Source: Pseudoalteromonas arabiensis (GTDB taxonomy: Bacteria; Pseudomonadota; Gammaproteobacteria; Enterobacterales; Alteromonadaceae). Taken from it: a DNA stretch of 64,000 nt. The notes below the pieces were generated by a model. It was given only the letters and a program-made list of their open reading frames with translations. It was not told the DNA's origin and searched no databases. Every line of letters starts with the position of its first letter. The first letter of the stretch is position 1. This document shows, piece after piece, positions 1 to 8,864 of this stretch. The position numbers were made by a program, and so were the translations under genes. The DNA lies in contig NZ_LRUF01000026.1 in the NCBI RefSeq assembly GCF_001550155.1, forward strand, positions 390,463 through 454,462. Direction: 5' to 3'.

Positions 1-1
1 T

Positions 2-199
2 TCAAAGTGGGACGCTTACGCGCAGTACCTTAATTATCATGAAGGGTGGGGCGGTTATAAACGTGGTACGTATAAAAAGAAAAAATGGTTGATGAGTGTG
101 GCAAATAAAGTTAAGCATCGAGCAAGTCGTTATGGTGCACAACTTAGAAAATGCGAAGATGAGTTGGATAAAAACTGGTTTGAGCGCTTGTTTAGTTAG
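2..199 (+). CDS. C-terminal end of a probable lytic-transglycosylase-like protein (partial)
   Basis: An open frame enters from the left edge in frame 2 and stops at 197-199, giving about 65 residues. The fragment contains QYLNYHEGWGGYKRGTY, a lysine-rich stretch and a tail ending in WFERLF. The YHEGWGGY segment resembles the end of SLT-type transglycosylase proteins of marine gammaproteobacteria, which cut peptidoglycan glycan strands. That name rests on recall of family character only, because the catalytic domain lies outside the window. A bidirectional terminator follows directly, so this is the last gene of its transcript. Confidence 0.5.
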   Translation, partial: SKWDAYAQYLNYHEGWGGYKRGTYKKKKWLMSVANKVKHRASRYGAQLRKCEDELDKNWFERLFS

Positions 200-212
200 C
201 AGTTATTTAGTT

Positions 213-239
213 AAAAACCCACAAAAATGTGGGTTTTTT
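213..239. terminator. Bidirectional intrinsic terminator
   Basis: The stem AAAAACCCACA pairs with TGTGGGTTTTT around a loop of four A residues, with T runs on both strands. It lies between the convergent ends of the left-edge gene and mscS and can serve both. Confidence 0.85.
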
Positions 240-248
240 AATGATAAA

Positions 249-1088
249 TTATTTGCCAGGAAATTGGTGAATGTGTACATCCCGTTGCGGAAACGGAATA
301 GTGATATCCGCTGCATCAAAAGCAATTTTTACTTTTTCATACAAGCCAAAATACACTGGCCAGTAATTCTCTGAGTTAACCCACGCCCATACCAGCATAC
401 CAATATGACTATCGCCATGTTGACTAACATGTACCACCGGCTTTTTCGCATCTTGATCTTTTAGTACTAATTCATAGTCATTCAACACACCCATAAGCAC
501 TTCTCGCGCCTTATGAACATCATCGCCATAACTAATACCAAACTCTATATCAACACGGCGTGTAGGCTCTGCAAATTTGTTTTTGACACAGCCATTAGAT
601 AAAGCGCCATTTGGAATGATTATTTTTTCATTATCATAAGTAAGTAGCACAGTGACAAAAATTTGAATCTCAACAACTTTCCCCATATAACCTTGTGCTT
701 CAATAACATCACCGACTTTAAACGGTTTAAAGAATAAAATCAGAACACCACCTGCAAAATTAGCTAAACTACCTTGCAGTGCCATACCAACGGCTAAGCC
801 TGCAGCACCTAACATAGCGATGAATGAGGTGGTTTCGATGCCGATCATAGAGGCAACAGAAATCAGCAAGAGTATTTTTAAAATGACTGAAATAAATGAC
901 ACTAAAAAGTGTGTGAGCCCAGCTTCAAATTTTACTCTGTTCATTGATTTTTCGGCCATGTTGGCGATGCGGCCAATCAACCACCACCCTATAACCAAGA
1001 CTAAAATAGCTAAAATAAATTTTGGCCCATATAACATGAGTAATTCGATAGCTTGGTTATATACTTTTTCGATTGAAATATCGTCCAT
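249..1088 (-). CDS. mscS: Small-conductance mechanosensitive channel MscS
   Basis: The product is a 279-residue inner-membrane channel that opens under membrane tension and releases solutes on hypo-osmotic shock. Transmembrane helices are visible at about 21-43, 60-83 and 88-121. The third carries the Gly/Ala-rich pore packing pattern (GAAGLAVGMALQG, about 94-106) that is diagnostic for MscS. The beta domain begins at FKPFKVGD and includes PNGALSNG near 159-166. The length matches the E. coli protein (286). The ATG start is followed by the usual short N-terminal helix. The gene is probably monocistronic, ending at the shared terminator on its left. Confidence 0.95.
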   Translation of the reverse strand: MDDISIEKVYNQAIELLMLYGPKFILAILVLVIGWWLIGRIANMAEKSMNRVKFEAGLTHFLVSFISVILKILLLISVASMIGIETTSFIAMLGAAGLAVGMALQGSLANFAGGVLILFFKPFKVGDVIEAQGYMGKVVEIQIFVTVLLTYDNEKIIIPNGALSNGCVKNKFAEPTRRVDIEFGISYGDDVHKAREVLMGVLNDYELVLKDQDAKKPVVHVSQHGDSHIGMLVWAWVNSENYWPVYFGLYEKVKIAFDAADITIPFPQRDVHIHQFPGK

Positions 1089-1196
1089 TGTTGCTCCATG
1101 TAAATAAACTTAACCGGACACAATACTAGACGAATTAACATGAAAGTGTGTTCTTTAGCAGAAAAATGTGAAACTTCAGAGGCGCTAATATGCGTA

Positions 1197-1226
1197 ATAA
1201 AAAAGGAGTAGCAAGCTACTCCTTTT
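1197..1226 (-). terminator. Intrinsic terminator of the corC-like/ypjD transcript
   Basis: The arms AAAAGGAGTAGC and GCTACTCCTTTT form a perfect 12-bp stem at 1201-1226, followed on the minus strand by a U-rich run. It sits immediately after the stop codon of the CNNM/CorC gene. Confidence 0.85.
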
Positions 1227-1227
1227 C

Positions 1228-2499
1228 TTATTCTTGAATACGTTTACTGGGGATTACTTTAACCAGTTTTACCATATTTTCTTTAACTTCTAATACTTCG
1301 ATAGGGTAGCCAGCAATACGCAAACTTAAGTTAGCATCTGGAATATCTTCAAGGTATTCTACAATTAAACCACTTAAAGTTTTTGGCCCATCTATAGGGA
1401 GCTCCCAGTTCATTTCTTTATTTAAGTCACGAATATTAGCGCCACCATCGACAAGTACAGAACCATCGTCTTGCTCTGTTACTTCTTCACTTGGCGTACG
1501 GGTTTGCGTTGTTGTGAAATCTCCAACCACTTCTTCTAAGATATCTTCAAGTGTCACGAGACCTTGAATATCACCATATTCATCTACAACTAGACCAATT
1601 CGCTCTTTTGATTGTTGGAATTTTAAAAGTTGTGTATTGAGTGATGTCCCTTCAGGAATAAAGTAAATCTCACGAACGGCACGTAATAGTGAAGGCTTAT
1701 CAAATTGCTCTTTTGTTAACAGGCGTAGGGCATCACGCGAATGAATGAAGCCTACTGCATCGTCAATTTGGTCTCTATAAAGCAGTACACGCGTGTGTTG
1801 TGCATGTGTTAATTGGCGACTGATAAGCTTCCAATCATCATTGATATCAATTGCAACAATCTCATTTCGTGGGATCATGATATCTTCTACGGTGACTTGC
1901 TCTAAATCTAAAATAGATGTCAGCATGCTTTGATGGCGAGCAGGAAGCAGGGCCCCTGATTCATTTACCACCGTTTTTAGCTCTTCTTTGCTTAGGCTGT
2001 GCTCTTCAATTTGTGCCGTGGTAATGCCAAATAGGCGCAACATACCATTGGTCATCCAGTTAACGATAACGACAAACGGAAATAGTATTTTTAATAGCCC
2101 TTTAAGGATGATAGAGCTTGGAAAAGCGACCTTCTCAGGATAGAGCGCTGCGAGTGTTTTAGGGGTCACTTCAGCAAAAATAAGCACAACAAGCGTTAAT
2201 ACGCCGGTGGCAATAGCAATACCCAAGTCACCATACAGGCGAATTCCTATAATCGTAGCGACTTGAGCCGCTGCGATATTAACGAGGTTATTTCCGATTA
2301 AGATCAGACCAATTAGTCTATCAGGACGGCTTAACAGTTTACTGACGCGTTTCGCTGCACGGTGATCTTCTTTTGCTAAATGGCGCAAGCGAATACGGTT
2401 AATTGACATAATTCCAGTTTCAGAACCAGAAAAATAAGCAGAAATAAGTATCAATAATCCCAATACAATAAACAGGGTACTAGTCGATATGTCGTCCAA
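1228..2499 (-). CDS. CNNM/CorC (HlyC/CorC) family membrane protein, YfjD-like
   Basis: The protein has 423 residues. An N-terminal DUF21/CNNM membrane domain of about 190 residues has four hydrophobic segments and begins with SGSETGIMSINRIRLRHL. Next comes a pair of CBS domains (about 205-330, including VTVEDIMIPRNEI and GLVTLEDILEEVVGDF), then a CorC_HlyC C-terminal domain. Relatives take part in divalent-cation (Mg2+/Co2+) efflux or resistance, so that role is inferred. The domain order matches E. coli YfjD. The gene lies downstream of ypjD on the same strand with a 61-bp gap, the conserved ypjD/yfjD/ffh neighbourhood. Confidence 0.88.
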   Translation of the reverse strand: MDDISTSTLFIVLGLLILISAYFSGSETGIMSINRIRLRHLAKEDHRAAKRVSKLLSRPDRLIGLILIGNNLVNIAAAQVATIIGIRLYGDLGIAIATGVLTLVVLIFAEVTPKTLAALYPEKVAFPSSIILKGLLKILFPFVVIVNWMTNGMLRLFGITTAQIEEHSLSKEELKTVVNESGALLPARHQSMLTSILDLEQVTVEDIMIPRNEIVAIDINDDWKLISRQLTHAQHTRVLLYRDQIDDAVGFIHSRDALRLLTKEQFDKPSLLRAVREIYFIPEGTSLNTQLLKFQQSKERIGLVVDEYGDIQGLVTLEDILEEVVGDFTTTQTRTPSEEVTEQDDGSVLVDGGANIRDLNKEMNWELPIDGPKTLSGLIVEYLEDIPDANLSLRIAGYPIEVLEVKENMVKLVKVIPSKRIQE

Positions 2500-2560
2500 C
2501 GATGGATCCTTTTTTTATAAACTAATGCATATTAAGCTAGAGACAGCTTGCTGAGTCAAG

Positions 2561-3364
2561 TTAAAACTTATTTAGTATCACTTCTTGTATGAAACGGCTG
2601 CCAAAATAAGCAAGTGATAAGATAAATGCGGCTATCATGATCGAAAATACCACAGGCTTCCCTCGCCAACCTTTACGCAGGTGACCGATAGTCACAACGG
2701 TAAAAATAACCCAAGCAAGTAAAGAGAGAATTGTTTTATGAATAAACTCACTAGCAAACATACCATCAAGGAAAATAAAGCCAGATAGCAGGGCAAAGGT
2801 GAGTAAAATCGTCCCTAAAGTAAGTAATTGATACAGCTGACGCTCAACCACCATTAAAGGGGGTAAGTGGCTGTGCACTATCGCTAAATCTTTACGCTTT
2901 AGGCGTTTATCAATAAAGTAAAACTGAATGGCATAGAGAGTCGATATAATGAGCACGCAGTAAGCTAATAAAGACAGGGAAATATGTGTAACCAGCCCTA
3001 GCTCGACATCAATTGTATGCAAAATAACGTGGTGAGGAATAAACAAGCTGGCTAAGGTAAGTATTGCCGCAAACCCATATACAACGGGGAGTAACAGTGT
3101 CGCTGGAAACTTTAAAGAAACTGCTGTGACAGAGACAACAATAACCCAACATGTCAGTAGGGCAACATTCACAATACTTAAATCTTGGCCATCTGCACGA
3201 AATACAGAGTTAACCAATAGCAGCATATGGGCAAGGATAGCAACCGTGCTTAAAATGACCGTGAGTTTCTGGCTCGGACCTTGTTTGTGAAAAAGGCGTG
3301 ATAGCACGTGCGACGTTGCTAACACATAAAACAAACTAGCAATAATAGTTAAACTAATAATCAT
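2561..3364 (-). CDS. ypjD: Inner-membrane protein YpjD (CcsA/cytochrome c assembly-like)
   Basis: From the start chosen here the product is a 267-residue multi-pass membrane protein with about eight hydrophobic segments. It matches E. coli YpjD in layout, including LLLPVVYGF, the GLVTHISLSLLAY segment with its conserved His, a PPLM-ERQLYQ-like stretch and GWRGKPVVFS near the end. The family shares the CcsA/CcmC fold, but its role is not settled; a link to the neighbouring CorC-type transporter has been proposed. The frame stays open 37 codons upstream, but that extension does not look like the family, so the ATG at 3362-3364 is preferred. It diverges from ffh. Confidence 0.85.
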   Translation of the reverse strand: MIISLTIIASLFYVLATSHVLSRLFHKQGPSQKLTVILSTVAILAHMLLLVNSVFRADGQDLSIVNVALLTCWVIVVSVTAVSLKFPATLLLPVVYGFAAILTLASLFIPHHVILHTIDVELGLVTHISLSLLAYCVLIISTLYAIQFYFIDKRLKRKDLAIVHSHLPPLMVVERQLYQLLTLGTILLTFALLSGFIFLDGMFASEFIHKTILSLLAWVIFTVVTIGHLRKGWRGKPVVFSIMIAAFILSLAYFGSRFIQEVILNKF

Positions 3365-3600
3365 CGTGTTTTGGCCATTTAATTTATATCGATAAATCCT
3401 TGTCTCTTTGATGCCATTGTATTTTATAGTAAGGAAAAAGCATAGAGTTTGTAAAAAGAAACTCAAACAGCACACTTGAACACTGTATTGTCGACCACCA
3501 TTTACGGTATACTGTTAAGAATTGAAATTTTAATTTCTCCTGTTTTGGTCTTTATATTAATCTAAGAAACAGGCGAAACACGTTTTATCGGAACCTTTAC

Positions 3601-4977
3601 ATGTTTGAGAATCTCCAAGAACGCTTAGGTAAAACCTTAAAAAATATCAGTGGTCGTGGACGCCTAACTGAAGACAATATTAAAGATACATTACGTGAAG
3701 TCCGCATGGCATTTTTGGAAGCGGATGTTGCACTGCCTGTTGTTCGTGAGTTTGTTAAGCAAGTTAAAGAACGTGCAGTGGGTGTTGAAGTCACTAAAAG
3801 CTTAAGCCCTGGCCAAGTTTTTATCAAAATTGTCCGCGAAGAGCTTGAAAAAGCCATGGGCGAAGCGAATGAAGAGCTTAGCCTTAATGCGCAGCCGCCA
3901 GCTGTTGTAATGATGGCAGGCCTGCAAGGTGCGGGTAAAACGACGAGTGTCGGTAAACTAGCTAAATTTTTAAAAGAGCGTAAAAAGAAATCGGTACTTG
4001 TTGTGAGTGCTGACGTTTATCGTCCAGCGGCAATTAAACAGCTTGAAACACTTGCAGATGAAGTGGGCGTTGAGTTCTTCCCGAGTGATATTTCGCAAAA
4101 GCCGGTTGATATCGCAAATAATGCTATCTCTCATGCGAAGAAGAAATTTATCGATGTCGTGTTAGTCGATACCGCGGGTCGTTTGCATGTTGATAACGAC
4201 ATGATGGATGAAATCAAAGCACTTCATAGCGCGATTAACCCAATCGAAACTTTATTTGTTGTTGATGCAATGACAGGTCAAGATGCTGCAAATACAGCAA
4301 AAGCATTTGACGAAGCGCTTCCTTTAAGTGGTGTGATCTTAACGAAAACGGATGGTGATGCTCGTGGTGGTGCTGCACTATCAATTCGTCATATCACGGG
4401 TAAGCCAATTAAGTTCATGGGTGTGGGTGAGCGTACCGATGCACTTGAACCATTCCACCCTGACCGTATTGCTTCTCGTATCCTAGGTATGGGTGATGTA
4501 CTTTCATTAATCGAAGAAGTCGAAATGAAAGTTGATAAAGAGAAAGCGGCTAAAGTTGCTGAGAAAGTCTTTAAAGGTGATGGATTTACACTTGATGACT
4601 TTGCAGAGCAGCTTCGTCAGATGAAAAACATGGGCGGTATGATGTCAATGCTCGATAAATTGCCGGGTATGCAAAACTTACCTGATGCAGTTAAGGGGCA
4701 AATGGGTGATAAAACGTTTGTACAAATGGAAGCGATTATTAACTCAATGACTGCAAAAGAGCGTGCGCGCCCTGAAATCATCAAAGGCTCTCGTAAAAAA
4801 CGTATTGCAGCAGGCTCTGGTACACAGGTGCAAGAAATCAATAAATTGCTTAAGCAATTTACGCAGATGCAAAAAATGATGAAGAAAATGAAAGGTAAAG
4901 GCGGCATGAAGAAAATGATGCGTGGCATGAAAGGCATGTTACCGCCAGGTATGATGGGCGGAGGCCCTAAGTTTTAA
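3601..4977 (+). CDS. ffh: Signal recognition particle GTPase Ffh (SRP54)
   Basis: Ffh is the protein part of the signal recognition particle. It binds signal sequences of nascent inner-membrane proteins together with 4.5S RNA and docks with FtsY. The 458-residue product has an N helical bundle (1-85) and a G domain with the P-loop GLQGAGKTT (107-115), DTAGR (190-194) and TKTDGD (248-253). A methionine-rich M domain follows (about 300-458) and ends in a run of KKMM and GMKGML repeats that binds signal peptides and RNA. The length is typical. It diverges from ypjD and has its own terminator. Confidence 0.98.
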   Translation: MFENLQERLGKTLKNISGRGRLTEDNIKDTLREVRMAFLEADVALPVVREFVKQVKERAVGVEVTKSLSPGQVFIKIVREELEKAMGEANEELSLNAQPPAVVMMAGLQGAGKTTSVGKLAKFLKERKKKSVLVVSADVYRPAAIKQLETLADEVGVEFFPSDISQKPVDIANNAISHAKKKFIDVVLVDTAGRLHVDNDMMDEIKALHSAINPIETLFVVDAMTGQDAANTAKAFDEALPLSGVILTKTDGDARGGAALSIRHITGKPIKFMGVGERTDALEPFHPDRIASRILGMGDVLSLIEEVEMKVDKEKAAKVAEKVFKGDGFTLDDFAEQLRQMKNMGGMMSMLDKLPGMQNLPDAVKGQMGDKTFVQMEAIINSMTAKERARPEIIKGSRKKRIAAGSGTQVQEINKLLKQFTQMQKMMKKMKGKGGMKKMMRGMKGMLPPGMMGGGPKF

Positions 4978-5005
4978 TACCACCTTTATAGTGTTTATCT
5001 TAAAG

Positions 5006-5029
5006 AAGGAGCAAATAGCTCCTTTTTTA
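5006..5029 (+). terminator. Intrinsic terminator after ffh
   Basis: AAGGAGC pairs with GCTCCTT around a 5-nt loop and is followed by a T run, 28 nt after the ffh stop codon. Confidence 0.8.
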
Positions 5030-5124
5030 ATGGATAAATTATGCGTAATCACTATGCAAAGTTAAGATCGCTAGCGCAGATCAGTGTTTAATCAACTAAA
5101 CTTACATTTTGCATCACTTCTTAC

Positions 5125-5175
5125 TTGCAATGTTGCAAAAAACTCGTACAATTCCCCAGCTTCCCGTATTGGGGA
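5125..5175 (+). promoter_or_regulatory. Candidate promoter and leader hairpin of the rpsP operon
   Basis: A -35-like TTGCAA at 5125-5130 is spaced 16 bp from a -10-like TACAAT at 5147-5152. Right after it, TCCCCA at 5153-5158 can pair with TGGGGA at 5170-5175, so the start of the leader can fold. The hexamers are read by eye; the start of transcription is not known. Confidence 0.5.
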
Positions 5176-5219
5176 GTAAATCTTATTAATGAAAACAGTC
5201 AATCTATTTAGAGGACGGT

Positions 5220-5468
5220 ATGGTAACTATTCGTTTGCAACGTGGTGGCGCTAAAAAACGCCCTTTCTATCAAATTGTGGTTGCGGATAGCCGTTTCTCG
5301 CGTGACGGTCGCTTCATCGAGAAAGTAGGTTTCTTTAACCCAATCGCTTCTGGTCAGGAAGAAAAAGTACGTTTAGATTTATCTCGTGTTGAACACTGGG
5401 TAGGTCAAGGCGCATCTCTTTCAGATCGCGTAGCTAAATTAGTTAAAGACGCTCGTAAAGCGGCTTAA
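5220..5468 (+). CDS. rpsP: 30S ribosomal protein S16
   Basis: This is an 82-residue structural protein of the small ribosomal subunit needed for 30S assembly. The N-terminus [17 protein letters not shown] and the following [19 protein letters not shown] are signature S16 sequence. A good Shine-Dalgarno (GAGGACGG) stands just before the ATG. It is the first gene of the conserved rpsP-rimM-trmD-rplS operon; rimM begins 17 nt after its stop. Confidence 0.98.
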   Translation: MVTIRLQRGGAKKRPFYQIVVADSRFSRDGRFIEKVGFFNPIASGQEEKVRLDLSRVEHWVGQGASLSDRVAKLVKDARKAA

Positions 5469-5485
5469 TAGGCGTAAGTGTAACC

Positions 5486-6019
5486 ATGAGTCAAGAGAAC
5501 ACCTCGATAATCGTTGTAGGAAAGCTCGGTGCCCCCTATGGTATAAAGGGCTGGCTTAAGGTGCATTCATTTACTGATGATCCCGAAGGGATCTTCGATT
5601 TCAGCCCATGGTTGATAGGGCAACAAGGTAAATGGCAGACCTTAGAAGTGGTCGACTGGCGTCGCCACAACAAAGGCTTTATCGCTAAAGTTGCGCAAGT
5701 AAACGACCGAGATGAAGCAATGGCGTTGACCAATGTTGAAATCTCTGTAGATGCAGCGCAGCTACCAGAATTACCGCAAGGTGAATTCTATTGGCGAGAT
5801 CTCATCGGCATGTCTGTTGTAACTGATAAAGGTTATAATTTAGGCACGGTTGATGACCTAATGGAGACAGGGTCAAATGATGTTTTGGTTGTGAAAGCAA
5901 ACAAAAAAGATGCATTTGGCCAAGCTGAACGTTTAATTCCATTTTTAACAGACTCTGTTATTAAAGAAGTTAAACACGAGGCGAGAGAAATTACCGTAGA
6001 CTGGGATCCTGGGTTTTAA
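5486..6019 (+). CDS. rimM: Ribosome maturation factor RimM
   Basis: RimM binds S19 and helps late maturation of the 30S head. The 177-residue product has an N-terminal RimM barrel ([20 protein letters not shown], about 11-30, the family signature) and a C-terminal PRC barrel. The linker [10 protein letters not shown] is typical, and the protein ends in the usual VDWDPGF. Its stop codon overlaps the trmD start by one base (TAATG), so the two are probably translationally coupled. Confidence 0.97.
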   Translation: MSQENTSIIVVGKLGAPYGIKGWLKVHSFTDDPEGIFDFSPWLIGQQGKWQTLEVVDWRRHNKGFIAKVAQVNDRDEAMALTNVEISVDAAQLPELPQGEFYWRDLIGMSVVTDKGYNLGTVDDLMETGSNDVLVVKANKKDAFGQAERLIPFLTDSVIKEVKHEAREITVDWDPGF

Positions 6020-6786
6020 TGTCACAAACGAGTTCATTGTGGGTAGGGGTGATAAGCCTTTTCCCGAACATGTTTGACGCTATTACCAATGAAGGGGTAA
6101 CTGGTCGCGCAGTTAAAAATGGTCTAATCGACTTTAACTGCTGGAATCCACGTGACTATGCTACTGATAAGCATAGAACTGTGGACGATCGTCCTTATGG
6201 GGGCGGTCCTGGTATGTTAATGATGGTTGAACCATTGAAACAAGCCATTCTTGACGCAAAAAAAGCGGCAGGTGATGGTGCTAAAGTAATTTATATGTCC
6301 CCGCAAGGGCGCAAATTAGATCAGCAAGGGGCGAGCGAACTCGCAAGCTCTAAAAAACTGATTTTGATTGCCGGTCGCTATGAAGGTATAGATGAGCGAA
6401 TCATAGAATCATATGTTGACGAAGAATGGTCAATAGGTGATTTTATTCTGAGTGGTGGTGAGCTACCCGCCATGACATTAATTGATGCAGTCGCACGATT
6501 AGTGCCAGGGGTGCTAGGTCACAACCAATCAGCAGAGCAAGATTCATTTTCGGATGGATTGCTTGATTGCCCTCATTATACACGGCCAGAAACATTGGAT
6601 GATAAACAGGTGCCTGCTGTATTACTCAGCGGAAACCACCAAGAGATAGCAAAATGGCGCTTAAAGCAGTCATTAGGTAGAACTTGGTTACGTCGTCCTG
6701 ACTTGTTGCATAACCTAGCTCTGACTGAGGAGCAAGCGGCACTTCTTGCAGAATTCAAGCAAGAGTACCAACAAGCTTGTGGCTAG
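6019..6786 (+). CDS. trmD: tRNA (guanine-N1)-methyltransferase TrmD
   Basis: TrmD makes m1G37 next to the anticodon of tRNAs reading CNN codons, using S-adenosylmethionine, and so prevents frameshifting. The 255-residue protein has the trefoil-knot SPOUT motifs [26 protein letters not shown] and [15 protein letters not shown], and near its end RRPDLL. The length equals that of E. coli TrmD. It starts at the TAATG overlap with rimM and is followed 33 nt later by rplS. Confidence 0.98.
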   Translation: MSQTSSLWVGVISLFPNMFDAITNEGVTGRAVKNGLIDFNCWNPRDYATDKHRTVDDRPYGGGPGMLMMVEPLKQAILDAKKAAGDGAKVIYMSPQGRKLDQQGASELASSKKLILIAGRYEGIDERIIESYVDEEWSIGDFILSGGELPAMTLIDAVARLVPGVLGHNQSAEQDSFSDGLLDCPHYTRPETLDDKQVPAVLLSGNHQEIAKWRLKQSLGRTWLRRPDLLHNLALTEEQAALLAEFKQEYQQACG

Positions 6787-6819
6787 AAGACAGTTACACC
6801 TAGGAAAGTGAGAAATATA

Positions 6820-7179
6820 ATGGCAAAAGTAAACCAAAATATTATTAAAGCGCTTGAAGAAGAGCAGCTTAAAACAGACGTACCAGCATTCGGCGCTGGT
6901 GATACAGTAGTTGTACAGGTACGTGTAAAAGAAGGTAACAAAGAGCGTCTACAGGCCTTTGAAGGTGTTGTAATCGCTAAGCGTAATCGTGGTCTTCACT
7001 CAGCATTCACAGTTCGTAAAATTTCGAGCGGTGAAGGTGTTGAGCGTGTATTCCAAACGCACAGCCCTCTTATCGACAGCGTAACAGTTAAGCGTCGCGG
7101 TGCAGTTCGCCGTGCTAAGCTTTACTATCTACGTGAGCGTTCTGGTAAATCTGCACGTATTAGAGAAAAACTTAACTAA
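6820..7179 (+). CDS. rplS: 50S ribosomal protein L19
   Basis: L19 is a 119-residue large-subunit protein at the 30S-50S interface. [21 protein letters not shown] and [11 protein letters not shown] are family signatures, and the C-terminus ([19 protein letters not shown]) is standard. A GTG at 6808 in the same frame would add four residues but lies too close to the AGGAAA at 6802-6807. The ATG at 6820 matches the family start MAKVNQNII. It is the last gene of the rpsP operon. Confidence 0.97.
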   Translation: MAKVNQNIIKALEEEQLKTDVPAFGAGDTVVVQVRVKEGNKERLQAFEGVVIAKRNRGLHSAFTVRKISSGEGVERVFQTHSPLIDSVTVKRRGAVRRAKLYYLRERSGKSARIREKLN

Positions 7180-7203
7180 TACGCGCTGTTTATCAACGCA
7201 AAA

Positions 7204-7245
7204 AAAACGGGTTGCAGCCTTCGGGTTGCAACCCGTTTTGGTTTT
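7204..7245 (+). terminator. Intrinsic terminator of the rpsP-rplS operon
   Basis: A 13-bp perfect stem (AAAACGGGTTGCA with TGCAACCCGTTTT) encloses a small CC-TTCG-GG tetraloop hairpin. A short T-rich tail follows. Confidence 0.85.
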
Positions 7246-7380
7246 TAAAAAAGCAACTCTCTATAAGCTTATCCTTTGTTTCACCCTTCTTTGCACTTTA
7301 TCCTGTCATACATTGATGACTCAAGTTTCCTCTCTTTGTTAGCTCCTTAGGGCTTTGTACTTTGCAGCTTATGCTGTTAC

Positions 7381-7427
7381 TATAATCTGTATTGTAAGCT
7401 TTACTTTTTTGTATATATATATTTACG
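7381..7427 (+). promoter_or_regulatory. tyrA upstream region with TATAAT and a candidate TyrR box
   Basis: A perfect TATAAT stands at 7381-7386; no good -35 is seen. At 7410-7427 the sequence TGTATA-N6-TTTACG matches the TyrR box TGTAAA-N6-TTTACA at 10 of 12 positions and keeps the conserved G and C. It would fall in the transcribed leader, 23 nt before the tyrA start, a plausible place for repression. The AT-rich setting makes chance matches possible. Confidence 0.42.
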
Positions 7428-7450
7428 TTTGGGGTTTGAGGTGTAGTAAC

Positions 7451-8584
7451 GTGGCAACAGTGAATGAATTAGCTGATTTAAGAGCAGGAATAGATGAGTG
7501 TGATGCACAATTAGTGGCATTGCTAGCAAAGCGTAATAGCATTACAGAAAAAATAGGGGCAATTAAGCAACAAATCGGCGCTCCGTTACATGCCCCAGAT
7601 CGTGAAGCTGATTTATTGGCAGCACGTCGCCAAGAAGCGGTTAACCAAGGTGTTAACCCAGAGTTAGTTGAAGATATTTTGCGTCGTATGATGCGTGAAG
7701 CGTACCAAAATCAACAAGGAAATTTAGCCTGCTCGGCTCCTCAATTATCACCTATAGTCATTGTTGGCGGAAAAGGAGCGATGGGGCAATTATTCGCACA
7801 GCAATTTATTCGCTCAGGTTATGAAGTGCGTATTTTAGATAAAGAGCAGCAAGCAGAGAGTGAAGCTATCTTGGCAGGGGCTAAGCTTGTACTTGTCAGT
7901 GTGCCAATCAATGCATTAGAACAGGTTGTTGCAGCTTTGCCTAAGCTTGATGAGGACTGTTTGCTTGTGGATATTACTTCAGTGAAGCAAAAACCATTAA
8001 ACGCACTTATGGCGGCACATAATGGCCCTGTTGTAGGCTTACATCCGATGTTTGGCCCCGACATTTCTCACTGGGTTAAGCAGACAGTTGTTGTTTGTGA
8101 GGGACGTAATCATGAGGTTGCACAGGGCTTGTTAGCCCAGTTGCAAGTGTGGGGTTGTCAAGTTGTCGAAATGGAAGCAAAAAAACACGATGAAGCGATG
8201 CAAATCATTCAAGTCATGCGCCACTTAACAACTTTTGTCTATGGTCAATTCTTAGCGAAGCAAAGTCATACACTTGCAGAGCTTCGTAGCTGTTCTTCTC
8301 CTATTTATCAATTAGAGCTGATGATGGTAGGGCGACTTTTTGCTCAGTCACCAGAGCTTTACTCGGATATTATGTTAGCGCAATTTGATGATGTGGAAAA
8401 TTTACTTGCTAATTATCAAGCGACCTTTGCCGACACGCTAGAAAAACTAAAAACGGGTAATAAAGCTGCTTTGATAGAGGGCTTTGCGGATGCCAAAGAG
8501 TATTTTAGTGATGCTACCGCACACTTCTTAACGCAAAGTCGCAGTCTGCTAAATAAAGCCAATGATGCCAAGGTACTTGATTGA
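7451..8584 (+). CDS. tyrA: Chorismate mutase / prephenate dehydrogenase (T-protein)
   Basis: This bifunctional enzyme converts chorismate to prephenate and then, with NAD+, to 4-hydroxyphenylpyruvate in tyrosine synthesis. The AroQ-type mutase domain fills residues 1-90 (ELADLRAGIDECDAQLVALLAKR, read here as the first helix). The dehydrogenase begins at the Rossmann motif VIVGGKGAMG, about 103-112, with GLHPMFGPD further on. The frame is open upstream, but GTG at 7451 has a GAGGTG ribosome site 7 nt before it and yields 377 residues, near the E. coli length (373). It has its own terminator, and aroF is not adjacent. Confidence 0.95.
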   Translation: MATVNELADLRAGIDECDAQLVALLAKRNSITEKIGAIKQQIGAPLHAPDREADLLAARRQEAVNQGVNPELVEDILRRMMREAYQNQQGNLACSAPQLSPIVIVGGKGAMGQLFAQQFIRSGYEVRILDKEQQAESEAILAGAKLVLVSVPINALEQVVAALPKLDEDCLLVDITSVKQKPLNALMAAHNGPVVGLHPMFGPDISHWVKQTVVVCEGRNHEVAQGLLAQLQVWGCQVVEMEAKKHDEAMQIIQVMRHLTTFVYGQFLAKQSHTLAELRSCSSPIYQLELMMVGRLFAQSPELYSDIMLAQFDDVENLLANYQATFADTLEKLKTGNKAALIEGFADAKEYFSDATAHFLTQSRSLLNKANDAKVLD

Positions 8585-8606
8585 TCATTGCTTTAAGAGC
8601 ATTAAA

Positions 8607-8632
8607 GAAGCGAGTCTATACTCGCTTTTTTT
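8607..8632 (+). terminator. Intrinsic terminator after tyrA
   Basis: AAGCGAG pairs with CTCGCTT around a 6-nt loop, followed by seven T residues. Confidence 0.82.
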
Positions 8633-8780
8633 AATTAATTTTATGTGGCTACTCTTTATAGACGAGCAAGACTAAGCGTTTAGTGCTCCAAAGTCTTAGG
8701 TGATTAATTACAATCTTAGCTTAAAGTTAATTTATTTTTTCATTGCGAAGAGATTTTTATCCGCAGGGTACTTACTTTGC

Positions 8781-8813
8781 TTGTTAGTTGCTGATCATCT
8801 GGTACAATCAGTG
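8781..8813 (+). promoter_or_regulatory. fadR promoter overlapped by a FadR-type operator
   Basis: TTGTTA (8781-8786), a 16-bp spacer and TACAAT (8803-8808) form a candidate promoter 60 bp before fadR. The 17-bp segment 8797-8813, ATCTGGTACAATCAGTG, matches the FadR operator AACTGGTCNGACCAGTT at 11 of 16 defined positions, including both CTGGT and CAGT cores. It covers the -10 hexamer, which would allow autorepression. This is a reading of sequence, not a measured site. Confidence 0.45.
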
Positions 8814-8864
8814 AGTTGATCGCTTTTTGCGATAGAAGTAGGTGCTAACTCAAGTGGAAATTGA

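Noticed and set aside
4617-4937. 106-codon reading frame antisense to ffh
   Set aside because: It is a shadow of the methionine-rich M domain; the reversed codons give Phe/Ile runs, not a real membrane protein.
7100-7342. 80-codon frame over the end of rplS and the following terminator
   Set aside because: It runs through a perfect intrinsic terminator and has no start signal.
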